Assembly (NCBI GenBank): GCA_018902385.1
Contig: JABSSW010000077.1
Span: 1 to 64,000, forward strand
DNA length: 64,000 nt
Source of the DNA: Physcia stellaris
Lineage: Eukaryota > Ascomycota > Lecanoromycetes > Caliciales > Physciaceae
Reading direction: 5' to 3'
The number at the start of each line of letters is the position of its first letter. Positions within the stretch are counted from its first letter, which is position 1. Shown one piece after another: positions 1 to 13,199 of the stretch. The translations under genes and the position numbers were made by a program. The notes under the pieces are model-generated. The model was not told the DNA's origin, made no database searches, and saw nothing but the letters and a program-made list of their open reading frames with translations.

Positions 1-854
1 TTATTTTATTCAAATCAAATTCGCGATTCAACGATATACAATTGTGTGTAATTGATTCAAATAATTAATGTTTAACAACAAAAAAAATTTCACATTTTTT
101 ATCACATTTTTTTTCATAATAATTGTATTCATGACAATAATATTCGAATCGATCGAAATGTTGTCACGAATTGCGATTTCGAAAAATGTAATTGAATTTG
201 TTTAAACAACGATCGTTCGTTAACGTCATTTTCGAATTTGTTCACATTTTTTTTCAATTTTTGTTTCAATTTGTTGATACGAATTTCAATCGTTCACAAA
301 TTGTCGCGACATTTGATTTTCATTTTTTTCATAATATTGACGATTCAATTCGATAAAAAATATCGAAATACAAATTGTTTTTTTGTCGTTATTGACATTT
401 ATGCTTTGTTTCAACTATTCAAATTTCTGATTAGTTCGATCAAATTTTCATTTTTCGTCAGAAAGTCTGAGCCAAATAACGAATAAATCTTGTTTTGAAT
501 TTTCTCGATTGCAATATTATTCAAGAAAAATTCAACTAGTCAAAATTTCGTGTATTTTCTGAAAGATTGAACGAAATTTTGAAATAACGCAATATCGACT
601 TTGATAAATAGAATTAACATTGCACAATTTTGAAATGAAATCATTCGATTTTTTGACATGAAATAAACAATATCATGTTTTCAAATTCATCGTCAAAACG
701 TATTCTAATCAATCAAACTTTTGATGTATGTATTGTGATTTTTGTACAATTTATGCGCGAATTTGTGAAAAGATTATATCATGATGTTGTTGATTTTCAC
801 ACGTTTAATAATCAAGTTTTATGATTATCTCAATATGAGAAAAACAGTTTGAAT

Positions 855-1209
855 AATTTCGTCTCAGATATTCGACAATATCATATTATTTTCATTTTTT
901 TCAATATAGAGTTTAATCGATTGCTGTTTTTTGAACATTCTTTGAATCAATTGTACAACACCATCGCATCAATTTCAGAAAAAGCGAAAAAATATCATTG
1001 ACTTAAACGTTGACGAAGTAGTGTAAACACATTGTTATTTCATCTCGAATATTATACAATATCATATTATTATTATTTTTTCAATATAAAGTTCAACTAG
1101 CTGCTATTATTGGAAATCTTCTATTCAATTGTACAATTTATTTTATTGAATTTCAAAACGAAGCAGAGAAATGACATCGATTTAAATGTTGATGAAATAG
1201 TGAAAACAT
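855..1209. repeat. Direct repeat, two units of about 175 bp
   Basis: Unit 1 is about 855-1030 and unit 2 about 1036-1209 (period about 181 bp). Both contain a CAATATCATATTATT stretch near the start, a TCAATTGTACAA core in the middle, and a GATGAAATAGTG-like end. They differ by many substitutions, as expected of an old duplication. No coding capacity is evident. Confidence 0.7.
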
Positions 1210-4200
1210 GACATATAATTGAAATTTTGATAATCAATTTCACAAAAATGATCATAGTTTCATGTATGTATATTTTTCATGCTCATGTTTATATCGATCA
1301 TCAACTGTGCGTTCGAAAAATTCGATTTCTTTTTTGTTGACGCTGACATTGACGAAAATTTTGTGATTCAAATTTTCAAGAATTTCATTTGAATTTTTTC
1401 ATTGTATTTGTTCACGTTGACATCAAGATTCGCAACGTCGCTTTTGAGCAAATTTGCGACGACGTAAATCGAAAATTCACGTTCTTTCATATAACGTATG
1501 TCGCGTTTTAACAGATTTGTAAATCATTGTTTGCAAATTTTCGATTATCGATTTGATTGAATGATTGTTTCGATAATGACGATGCAGAAAATCATGAATT
1601 TTCAAACGAAATTGCAAGTTATATGATATGATTAACGCAAAATTTTTAAACAAATCGTGAAAATTTTTGATGAAATTTCGTCGAATTGTCAAATCTTTTT
1701 TGAAAATTTCATTGAGATATTTCAATAATCGATTCGTTTCAAAACATTTGTCATTTGAATTTTGCAAATTGACAAAACTGTTGATCAACATTGTTTTTGT
1801 AATATCACGTTCGATATTTGAACAATACAAATGTATAAATCGAATTAATTTCGTCGCGTAATTGAAAATATTTTTTTCGAAATTTGAAAAAGAACGCAAA
1901 TATTTCGTAAAGCATGTTTTAGCAATTCAATATCATCGTATTTAATGAAATGTCGCAGTTGAAAATATATTTTCATATGTTTAATAAAACGAAAATGATT
2001 TTCGAACATTTCGTTTTCGATCACGAAAACAAATTGAACTTGAAAATTGAAAAATGAATAGTGACAATCAATTCATTCACGAGATTTTCATAATTCGAAA
2101 GTTTTAGTCGTTTGAATCATTTCTCGAACTTGAAAACAAACAGTATGAAAACGAATTTTCATTGTCGATTGGAAACAGATCGTATGAAAGCAAATTTTTT
2201 CGTCGATTGTTGCACAAACGCATCGTTACAACGAAAATTTTCGTTTGATAAAAATGAATCAAAAACGCTTTCAATTTTAGTAAAATTCTGATCGATGTTT
2301 ACGTTATTGCGTTTTCAAGCATCAGCAACAAATTGCAATGTGAATTCATTTGTCGACTTAAAATTATTTCAATGATTTTTATGAATCAATCTCAGAAAAT
2401 TCAAACGCAAATGTCAAAATTCAAATTCGAAATCATTCATTTTCGAAAATCATATGATTTTTCGACGTCACGTCGACAGTTTTGCATTGTCAATATTCGC
2501 AATATGATTTTCAAATCATTATAATAAAACAAAAAAATATCGTTTCATATTGAATCGTTGAGATTTTTTTTCAATTGTCGTTTTTCAATGTTTTCGTGAA
2601 TCAATATATTGTTTTTCGTCGTGTTTTCGTTTTGTTGCACGAAAATTAAAAAATGCGATTTGATTTTATTATATGCAATTCGTTTGATTTTTGACATTTT
2701 CATCAATTTTTTACATTCGTCGAGTCTTTTCTTCGAAAAACTTTTGAAAAATGTTGTTTTCAAATTTTCATGAACGAAATGTCGACGACTTTGAACAATG
2801 ATAAATAAACAATGACGAAAATCAAATATTGCGAAACAAATTTATTTGATGAAATAATTTTCGTGTTTGAATTGATCACAACAATGTTTTGCATTCGTAT
2901 TTTGTGATTCGATCGTTACATGTTTTGTCGTAAACTTTCATTTGAAATCATAATGATTTGAAATTGAAAAACGATGATGATATCGCGTTGAGTTTTTCGA
3001 TTTTTATTTTTTCGACGAATTTGTGATTTACAAAATCGAAATTGTCATAAAATTTCGTTTGTTTTTCATTAAAAATGTTACGACAAATTTCATTTTTTTT
3101 CAATACGATCAAATGTTTGATCAAATTTTGCGTCGTGTTATAACAAACACAAATGTTGAAAATAAACAGTATGTCATTTTTTTTTTTTGATTTTGAATTT
3201 ATCAAATATAACGTCAACGTTTTTTGATCAAATCATTACATCGAGAATTTTGCATAAAAAAAAGCAATATCGACACTCACATGATTTGTTTGATGCTCAT
3301 GAATTAATTGTGAAAATGAATGATTCGATGATTTAACAACGAAATTCAAAAATTTCATCAAAAAAAATGTTGATTGACGTACGATATCAACAAGAAATTT
3401 CAATTTATCGATGAAGTTCAAAATTTGAATATTGAAATCGAAAATTTTCAACGAAAACGTTCACTCGTTCGTCAATTCGATCAATTTTTTCGAATTTGTC
3501 GTTGATATTTTGCTTTTTTCGTCGATTTTTAACATGTTGTTTCAATTTTGCACTTCAAGTCGAAATAAAGAATTGTTTTTTTTTTTTCGTTCAACATTTC
3601 TTGATATGCGAATTTTCGAAATTATAATCAATATTTGCGATATCGTTTTTTTGAATGATGTTTCGTCAAAACACGCAACAAATGTTGCATGTTTAAATTT
3701 TTTTTTTCATCATGTTCACGACGAATTGCAACTTGAATTTTTGTGTAATGAATGATTTACGATTCGATTTTCGAAAACGTTTGCGTTTGAATTGAAAAAA
3801 AGTTCGAAAATTAATCGATGTTTGAATGTTTGAATTCATGTTAAAAATTTGAGTTTGCGCAATGAAAAATTGTAATGATGAAAACGAAATGTTTTAAAAA
3901 TCGTAAACGTGATGAAAACAAAACGAAAAATTGCGATATGAAAAAAATTCGATTTCGTTTTAACGTGAAATTTGATATCAAATCAAATTCATGAATTTGA
4001 TTTTCAAAACGCGAATTTGTTCGCATACAACAAATTGTTATTTGATCGATTGACAATTTTTTAATGATGTTGATTTTAATTTAAATTAATTGTACAATGA
4101 CGATTATGTTATCAATAAAATCATTTGACGTTGTTTCGTATGAAAATGACGATTTGAAATATTTGATATTGTTTGATTTGAAAAAAAAAATGTTCATATA

Positions 4201-4258
4201 AACACATGTAAAAATTTACATTATTCAATATTTTTTTTGATTTTCACAATAAAAATCA

Positions 4259-4595
4259 AAATAAATTAATAGTTCAATTCACGATGTCATTTGCGCTTTT
4301 TAACGCTAAGACAAAAATTGTACAAATGCAATGAATCAGACATATTTATAGCGAATTCTTATATCACGTATGTTAGATGATATGAGTAAATTCGTATGAT
4401 TTTTTACGAAAAACGAAAATTGTTGAAATCAAAATGTTGTTGCTTTTTCGAAACGTGAATCGAAATAAATTAATTATTAAATTCACGATGTCATTTGAGC
4501 TGTTTGATGCTAATGAAAAAATTGTACAAATGCAATGTATTAAACATATTTACAATAAATTTTTATATCATGTATGTTAAATCATACGAGCAAAC
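4259..4595. repeat. Direct repeat, two units of about 135 bp
   Basis: Unit 1 (about 4259-4392) and unit 2 (about 4463-4595) share AAATAAATTAAT, TTCACGATGTCATTTG, AAATTGTACAAATGCAATG and a TATCA-GTATGTTA segment, with a period of about 203 bp. As in the repeats near 0.9 kb and 8.3 kb, the core includes the palindrome TTGTACAA. Confidence 0.7.
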
Positions 4596-7500
4596 GTTTA
4601 ACGATTTGCATAAAATTTTGATTGTATTTTTTGCGTGCGCATAAATTTTCATTTCAATATCATTTTTGAAATTTTCATTTATCGATTTTTGTTCGTCTGA
4701 TCGATGTTTGAACGTTTTCAATGTTTGTTTTTTCGTTCGATTTGTCAATGATTCGTATTTTGGATGAAAAATGAATAAAAACGACGTGTTCGTGTTGACG
4801 AATGAAAAAAAATAAAATCGTAACAAAATAAAAACGATGTGATCGAAAAAGTTGAAAAAAAAATTGAAAAAAAAAACGAATAATAAAAAAAATAAAAAAA
4901 CGAAAAAAATGTATCGACAAACTTCTTGAATTTTGTTGAAAAAAAAAAAAAAAAAAAGAAAATGAAAAAAAAAACGCGTAAAATTTTTTGAATGACGCAT
5001 CGTGTTTATATATGCAAATAAAAAATCAATATTTTAATGAAACGAATTTGATTGAATGATTTAACGATTAAAATTGTAAATAAACATTTTTCATTCATGA
5101 TCGTTTCATTCATGATTGCGAATTCGAATCGCGTGTGCAATGATAAATATTTTCAAAATTTATTTTTGTGATAATTTCGAGAACTCTGACTCAATGAAAC
5201 AATATTCACTTCTGAGCACATGACAAAATTTCGAGATAATTGAATTGATAATTTGAAATTTCGATTAACATGTGAAATATCACAGAAAACATCATTTTTT
5301 TGATTGTTGTGACAATGTTGAAAATCAGAATTTCGACGCGCAGAATTCGAAATCGAGAAAAAAAATATTCGAAAATACTTGATTGAATAATTGTGAATGC
5401 GAAAAAATAAAAAATGAAAACGAAAAAAAAATAATGATAAAATAAATTTGATATAGTTCGAAATCGAAATCGAAATCGAAAATCATGACAAAATAAAAAT
5501 GAATTGAATGAAAAATGAAAAGAATCGAAACGAAAATCATGAAAAAATAAAAACGATGTGATCGTATGAGCGAAAAATTTGAAAAAAAAAATTGAAAAAA
5601 AAAGAAGTTGAAAAAAAAAAATTGAAAAAAAATTGAAGAAAAAGAAGTTGAAAAAGAAAAATAGATTTCGCAAAAAAAAAAAAAAATTTTATACAATTGT
5701 TAATAGATTTTTCGATGATTGAAATTTGATATCATTCATTTTTTCGTGTTGAAAAAAAGAACTCGTTTCATCGTGACGAAAAATCTCGATCATTTCTCGA
5801 CGTATGTGAAATTTACGACGTGATGAAAATCTCAAAAACGCGTTGAATCGTGTCAAAAACACGCTTTTGAAACTCAGAATTTCGTATTGCAATTCATCGT
5901 CGTGTTGATTTAAAAAAAAAACATCGTGTAAAAAAAAAAAAAAAATGATGAAAAAAAGTTAAAAAAAAAAAAAAAACGAAAAATTGAACGACGAAACGAA
6001 ATCAATTTCGTCGTCATATTTTCAATTTCAACATCACAATTTCACGATCGTGAAACATTTTTTGCGCATAATGAAAACAGTTGTATTTAATCATTAAATC
6101 ACTCATTCATCTAAACGATTAATCGAATGAAATTTTGAAACAAGATTTTCGATTTGTGTACGATTAAAAATCGTAAACGATCGATCAATTCGACGTCGTT
6201 TCATATATTTTATTTTCAACAATAATCGAGCAACAAGAATATGTTTCTGTTATTATATTTAAAATCTTGTATATTTGCGAAGAAAAATCATTTGATTTCA
6301 TATTTCGTATCATGATTAACGTTATTAACAAAACGTCGATTTAATGCATGCATTTTTGCTTTTGTACAATTTAAATTTTTCAATATTTAAACAATAGATT
6401 TGTTCGTATATTTTTGCATTTTTTCGAAATTTTTGCATTTCTGACGTATAAACAAAAACAAGCAATTTACAATTTCGTGTACAACGACAATTTACGAAAA
6501 CGAATTTTCAACATCGAAACATACATATGAGCGATAGATAAAATAAAAAAAAAAAAACTTGAAAATGTATTGTTTTGATTTTATTTCTTTCAGATTTCGC
6601 GTTTCATTCTCATCGTTTGATTGTTGAAAAGATTTGATTTTTGAATTACAAAACGATGTTTTACAATCGCGAAAAAGCATGACTGTTTCAGAAAATTCAA
6701 AAAAATTCATAATCAAACAACATTGCAAAAAAATCTTTTTGCAATTTCGTATATAACGAAAAATGCAATGAAGTCGACACACAACATGATTATTTTCGAA
6801 ACAAAAATTCAATTGTGTTTAATTTCATTTCAAATCACAATTTCATTTCATTATTTTTCGTTTTCGTCGTTTGATTTGACATTTTTCATTTGAATGTTCG
6901 AAAACGATGTTCTCGTCAACGTTTCATACATTTTTTTGTTTGATTTTTCGATCAACACAGTTTTCAGCATTTTTTTCGTTTTCATTCAAAAACGTCTGAT
7001 ATTTTTTTTTTTTATAAATCAAAAAATGAGTTTTTTCAAATTTTTTAAAAACACATTTACAATTTTTTTGCGACGCGAAAGCGACGCGATTTTGAAATTC
7101 AAATTGTAAATGTTTTTGTAAAACGAAAATTCGAAATTTCTGTTTTTTCAATTGATGCGAAAACAACGATTTGAAACTCGATAAAATCGAATCGTTCGAT
7201 TTCGAAATTTTCAAATTCGAAATCGTCGAAATTGTTGTCGTGTTCAAAATGAATTTTTGTGTTCATATTCATAAATTCGTTCTCATTTTGAGACAAAAAT
7301 AATGATTCATTTTTGTCGACATTGAAGTCGATTCTTTGCAATCGCTCGCGATTTGTCGTAAATTGATTGATGAGCAATTTTTGACGATTTGATTGTCGTT
7401 GCGAAAAACACGCGTCGAAATTCGACAGTGTTGTTTTCACAACATTGATACGAATTCGCGTGTTTTTGTCATGCACAAAAAAATTTTTAATTTTGAAAAA

Positions 7501-8280
7501 AATCGAAAATATCATTTTTGCGATCGCAAACGATATTTGAATGTCAATTGAATTTAAAATCGAATCAAATCAAATACAAATTTGAAATTGAAAAATTGCA
7601 TACTCAACGAACATTGATTTTTTCTATATATGTACGTGCAGTTGTCGCACGTCTCAAACTGATTTTTGATTTGACGACATAAGCGAAAAATCAATTGAAT
7701 TTGATTTTGCTCAGTCTGAACGCAACGAATGCACGTTTGAATTGCATTTCGATCAATCGTTTAAAAACTTGTTAAACGATCGATTTTTATCAAAAAAAGC
7801 ATGTTTATTTGAACGATCAAAACGTCGAATTGTTACGATTGATGAATGTTGTCGAAATCGATGCGATTGATAAAATGCAAAAAAACGATGTGTCTGTCGA
7901 AAGCATTCGTAAATTGCGATCGTTTCATTGATGTTATGCGAATTTTGAGTTGAAATATCATTATCGTCAATCAAATTATCATGATGATTTCAAAATTCAA
8001 TTCACGACGTCGAAATTAACGTCGATGACATCGTCATCGAACACGTCTAAATACACATTAAAAATTGCATATAATTTCGAATATCAATGATACATTTACA
8101 GATGATCAAAGAATTCGCGCTGCGCGACATGATTGTGATGCTGAAACGAAAAAAAAAAAAAAAAAAAAATCGAGATTCAAGTAGATAGAGATGATTTTGC
8201 AAACGACGTTAATGATGAATATGTGTTGATGAATGATTTTCACATCAAAACAATAAAATTATCGAAATCACAAAAACAAA

Positions 8281-8885
8281 CAATATCGTCATACACTCGT
8301 AATCTCGAGAAATAATAATAAGCACTATTTGATTTGAAATAGACAGATTTATACTTTTGTACAATTAATTTGTATTGACAGATAGTTCTATTTATATCGA
8401 ATTTTCTATCATTTGATTCGAATATGCTACGCGAAGACGAGTATTCTCGACGACGACGATGCTCGAAATGTCAATGTTTAAAATCACGCAAAATTAAAAA
8501 TCAATTTTTCGAATTTCGTCAGAAAAACAACGATATTGACACGATCAAATCGTCTCGAATAGAAATAGCAAGCACTATTTGAACTAATGAGCGATTTGTG
8601 CGTTTGTACAATTCATCTGTATCGACAAATAGTCGTATGTCTGAAAAATTGATAACAATCGACTCACTTTCGTCGTGCGAAATCGAATATCTTTAACGAG
8701 AACGATATTCAAAAAAACAGTGACTAATATTTGATAAAAACTCAAAATGTTTAATTTTCAGACATCAATACGATGTCAAACAATATCGTCGAAATTACAT
8801 CGTCTCGTATAAAAACAACAAACACTATTCGATCGAGTAAACGATTTTGTGTTTTTGTACAATTCATTTTTGCTGACAGATAATT
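8281..8885. repeat. Direct repeat, three units of about 105 bp
   Basis: Three spaced copies lie at about 8281-8390, 8529-8632 and 8781-8885 (period about 250 bp). Each has a TCTCG segment, then A-GCACTATT or AACACTATT, then TTTGTACAATT and a GACAGATA or GACAAATA ending. The three units hold the TTGTACAA palindrome at equivalent positions. Confidence 0.7.
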
Positions 8886-11736
8886 TAATTTCAAAAACAT
8901 TGTTTATTTTTTGATTATTTTCGCTGAACGATAACGAACGATTTCACGAATATCAAAAACTGAATAATTGCGAAAAATGATAAATTCACGATTTCGAACG
9001 AAAACATGATCACAATACAAAAACAATATGATTTTTAAATTCGATGAAAATTGCTTCTAATTTATTTCGAATTTGTTCGTGAACGAAATTTTCTATTTAC
9101 ATTATCGCTTATAGCAAATAAAAAAAAATCGAATCGATGCAAATTGCGAAAATTGCGATTGAAATATCGATTGTTGATTTTTACTTTCTTCTATCGTGAA
9201 AAGTGAAAACGAAAAAAATCTGTTGATTGCGAAATTTTTTGCGATTGTGATTTTGATTTTATCGTCAACGAAACGTTAAACGTTGAAACGATTTTTTTTT
9301 TGCGTTTTTTGATATTTTTTTTTTCGATCGACACATTTTTGTTAATCAATCAAATTTCTCGTTGTTCATTATGTTTTCGAATAAATTTTTCAATTTCAAT
9401 TTTTTTTTCATTCGACAATTTTGTTTTTTTGCGAATTTTCGCGTCAAAATCAATTCGTCATATTATTCAAATTTCGTTGTTTGATTTTTTTTGATTTCGA
9501 AAGTCGATACACATATTCACAATCTCATTTTGATACAATTTTTTATTGAATCAATTTTTGCAATATTGCAACAAAACATTTCGATTTGTCAAAAATTCGA
9601 CGAATTGAATGATAATTTTCAAAAATCGATCAGAAAATATGATCGATTCGAGCATGAAAATATGAGAATTCGCATATATTTTTCGAGTTTTTTCATTTTT
9701 TCATAAAGTCAACTTTTTGATAAAATACGCATGAAAAACAGTATCGAATTTTTTCGATTCGAAATAAAATCAATGTTTCGAAATATGATTCGAAATGCAA
9801 AATGAACAACACATCGCGAATTTGATTAATTTTTCTTTTCATATTCGACGTAAATCTCGTCGTCGTATCGTTTTAATTCGCACAATTTATTGCAAAAAAA
9901 TTGATTAAATCGACGTATGTCAATATTTGCTTTTGACGTTGTTGCGCATTGCGAACAGATTTCGTCGTTTTGTTCATTGATTTGATTCGAAAATTAACAA
10001 CGTTGTTTTGATCGAATTCATATTCGCTATCGTTTTGTTCGAATATGTAAATTTTCAACAATGAATTTCGATTTTCTTTATTTTTTCTGATTTTCGATAA
10101 ATTGATTTTGTCACAAACTCATCGAGAAATCAACAAATAACAGAATTCAAAAAAAATTTGACGAGCGTTTCGATTCTTTCTTTGAATCAAAACGTGTTTG
10201 TTTTTAAAAATCATTCAATTACAAATGATTTTGATATTTGAATTATTCGCGTTCAATTCATATACTTCGCTAGCGATCAAAAATCGAATTGATTTGAATT
10301 AAATTCAAAAAAATTCGTTTGATTCGATTTCTCGAACGTATCAACAATTTTTTTCTTGTCGTCATCAATCATGTTCGCATGATACGTTGCTATTCAACGT
10401 CTGACGACGAAAAATAATTTCATTCGGAAAATCAAACGTCGATTGCAAATTGAACGAAATTTTGAATTTTCGATTTACTGTCGAAATAAAAAATCGTTTT
10501 GAAAATGTTATAAGAATCAATCGCATGAATCGAAAAAAAACGACGAAAATTTTCGAAATTGTTTTGATTGTTTTCGATAAATATAATATGCATATTGATT
10601 TTCGATTTATCGATAAAAATTTTGATTATTCGACAATTTTCGAAATCAACGTTTTTTTTTACGACGATCAGCGTATTTTTATTCAAAATAACGAAAATGT
10701 CAAAATATGACACATTCGAAAAAAATCGATTTTTGAACACATGAAATTCGTTGAATTTTGAACGAAAATTTCGTCAATCGTCAATCAAATGCAATTCATT
10801 TACGATCACAATTATCAAACGTTTTCGAAATTTCGATTTTTTGCAAATGTTTTCGTTGAATTCGATCGAAAATATGTATTCGAAATTGATGAACATTGTT
10901 CATTGTCAACAAAAATTTTGACAATCGATTGAAAATTTCGTATCATGAGTATACATCTCGACAGCAATTTTTTCACGATTCGATTTGAATTTATGATTTT
11001 TATCATAAACGAAAAATCGAATTCGAGAAAATTTATTGATTTTTTCGTATTGTTGTTTCGCAATGAGTTTCAAAAACACAATCATCAACACGATGTTCGT
11101 ATTCCGAAAATGTAACAAAAACAACATATTGAAAATCAAACTTTTATCGAAACTGATTCTCGTTATCAAAATCAAAACTTCTTGAAACACGCAACGATAT
11201 GTATGATTTCTATTTGTTTCTTTTTTTTTTTGAAGTCGAATATCTCAAAAATACGAATAACAATTTAATTTAAGATCATGTTTTTGAGTTTCGTATTATC
11301 TGAAATCGAAAAAATTTCTGTTGAGAAATTGTGTTCGTTCGTCAAAAATTCCGATCATTTTGATTCATTATCATAAACACTCGTCTGATTTTTGTACATG
11401 AGAAATCGAAATTCACAAATCGCGATCGTGCGTATCATTTGAAAATGTTGTTTTCGCGTTGAATGTTGTCAATGAATTTCATTGACTGAATGTAAAAATT
11501 CGAGAATTATGAAATGAACTGATCGTTTCAGCAAACATGTCGATGTTTATTGTGATATCGTAAAATCGTTTAAAAAATTGAGACGCGAAAGTCATGATAT
11601 ATAACAAAGAAATCGATAATAGTATGCGTAAAATGAGACTTTCTGATCAATTGCGCATTCGAAAACTGCTTTGAAATGATGATTTTGAAATTGAATAAAA
11701 TTTGCTTTCGTTTTGTTTGCGGTTCGTCAGTCTCAA

Positions 11737-12079
11737 CCACCACGTTATTTTAAGGAATTATTTTTGTGGGACCTTGTAGCCCGATATCGAAATAATGATT
11801 TCCTCGTCTTCAATTACTTGTAAACCGCGTGAGGTGTGGAATAATAAGCTTCGCAAACAGCTGAATTTGATGATTTATGATCTGAAAAATGTGACGAAAT
11901 ATGCCTGTCGCGTTGTCTCCCCGAATTTCGCAATTGAATTGAACAACAATCACAACGTATTATGAAATTATCTCTGTGAAACTTTGTAATTCGATATCGA
12001 AATAACGATTTTCTCGTCTTCAATTAATTGTATTCGGTGTGAAATGTGCAAAAAAAGTTTCAAAAAATGCTGAATTTGA
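11737..12079. repeat. Direct repeat, two units of about 135 bp; first unit little decayed
   Basis: Unit 1 (about 11737-11870) and unit 2 (about 11945-12079) share CGATATCGAAATAA-GATTT, CTCGTCTTCAATTA and GCTGAATTTGA, with a period of about 209 bp. Unit 1 keeps GG, CC and AG dinucleotides (for example GTGGGACCTTGTAGCCC), whereas unit 2 has lost most of them. The first unit is thus a small island of near-original sequence in the decayed block. Confidence 0.7.
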
Positions 12080-13199
12080 ATGATGACGCGAAAATAAATA
12101 CGATTATTTATTCGATTTCTGATTCAGACGTGTAGATAAAAAATTCGAGCTCTGTGACGCTTCGACTACACGACTCGAAACAAATTTGTGTCAGAATTCA
12201 AATTTCGAAATTAATTTTATATTTTTGTCACGTGATTTAGACGATTTTGACGTTTCAATATGTATATAACGAATTCAAATTTTCAGCATTTTTAGCAATA
12301 CAATGCGTTTTATTTTTTACTTTTGACAAATTATGAATTCGAAAAAACGAATAATTTATTTGTAATTTTCGTATTAAATTAATCGTTTAAGCGAACGAGC
12401 GTTATTATTGTTTTTATGTCAAAATTCAATACATTTTTACAAAATTTCTTTTCTAAAAACTTTTCAAAATCAAAAATTTACTGCATTGCAATGAAAAAAT
12501 ACGATTTCAAAAAACATGAATTTTGAACAAAAAACAAATTTCAAAAATGTCATCGAGATTCGTTCGACATAATTGAGCAAAAACAAATTTCAAAAATGTC
12601 GAAAAAATTGAACAAACGATTAAATTTATTTTTTATTCGCGATTTGTCGTTTTCGTTAAAAAGCGCATTGATTAATGAAATTGCAAACAAACAAATTATT
12701 GATAAATTCATTCAAACGATATGTATCAATCATGTGATCATGTGAAACGATTAATATCGCAATTGATTAACGAAATTTAAAACGCGTTTAATTTCGTCAA
12801 AATACGAATGTCGAATCGTTAAAAACATGCAAAATTTTTTCAATTTCAATTTTCTCAATTCATTTGAAATCGTATTGCGAAAAATCAACATCACAAAAAT
12901 TCGAACAATTGATTTCGAACAATCGAAATTCGAATTCGATCAATTTTTTTATTATTTTCAGTCAGACGAGTCACAATTGCGATTCACAATAATTTCGTAT
13001 TGATTTATCAAAATCAATAATCGATCAATTGTTGAACGATTTCAAAAACAAAATTGAATTGAAACGACAAATGATTTAAATCAGAATTTTAACGTAATTG
13101 CATATTTCAATATCACAAATTTTAATTCATTCGATTTGTCAAAAAAAAACAAATAAATTGATTCAAAAAAACAAATTCGAAAATTAAAAACGTGTCGCA

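Larger units (their letters stand above)
1..13100. other. AT-rich decayed repeat block without recognisable genes
   Basis: This stretch is extremely AT-rich and nearly free of the dinucleotides CT, CC, AG and GG. In positions 1-360 I counted by eye about 28 CpA and 20 CpG but no CpT, CpC, ApG or GpG. Open frames of 60-150 codons occur on both strands but are rich in Phe, Ile, Asn and Lys, overlap each other, and match no family I know, so I do not call them genes. The block holds several direct repeats, listed separately, and long A or T runs. It is most simply a set of transposon copies mutated beyond recognition. Parts could be remnants of the same families found further right. Confidence 0.8.

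Noticed and set aside
1477-1899. A 140-codon minus-strand frame with more complex sequence than its surroundings
   Set aside because: It may be a transposon-protein remnant, but I could not match it to a family and the region is strongly decayed.
4563-5696. Long minus-strand frames rich in Phe at 4.6-5.7 kb
   Set aside because: They are translations of poly-A and GAAAAA-rich tracts; no complexity or family signal.
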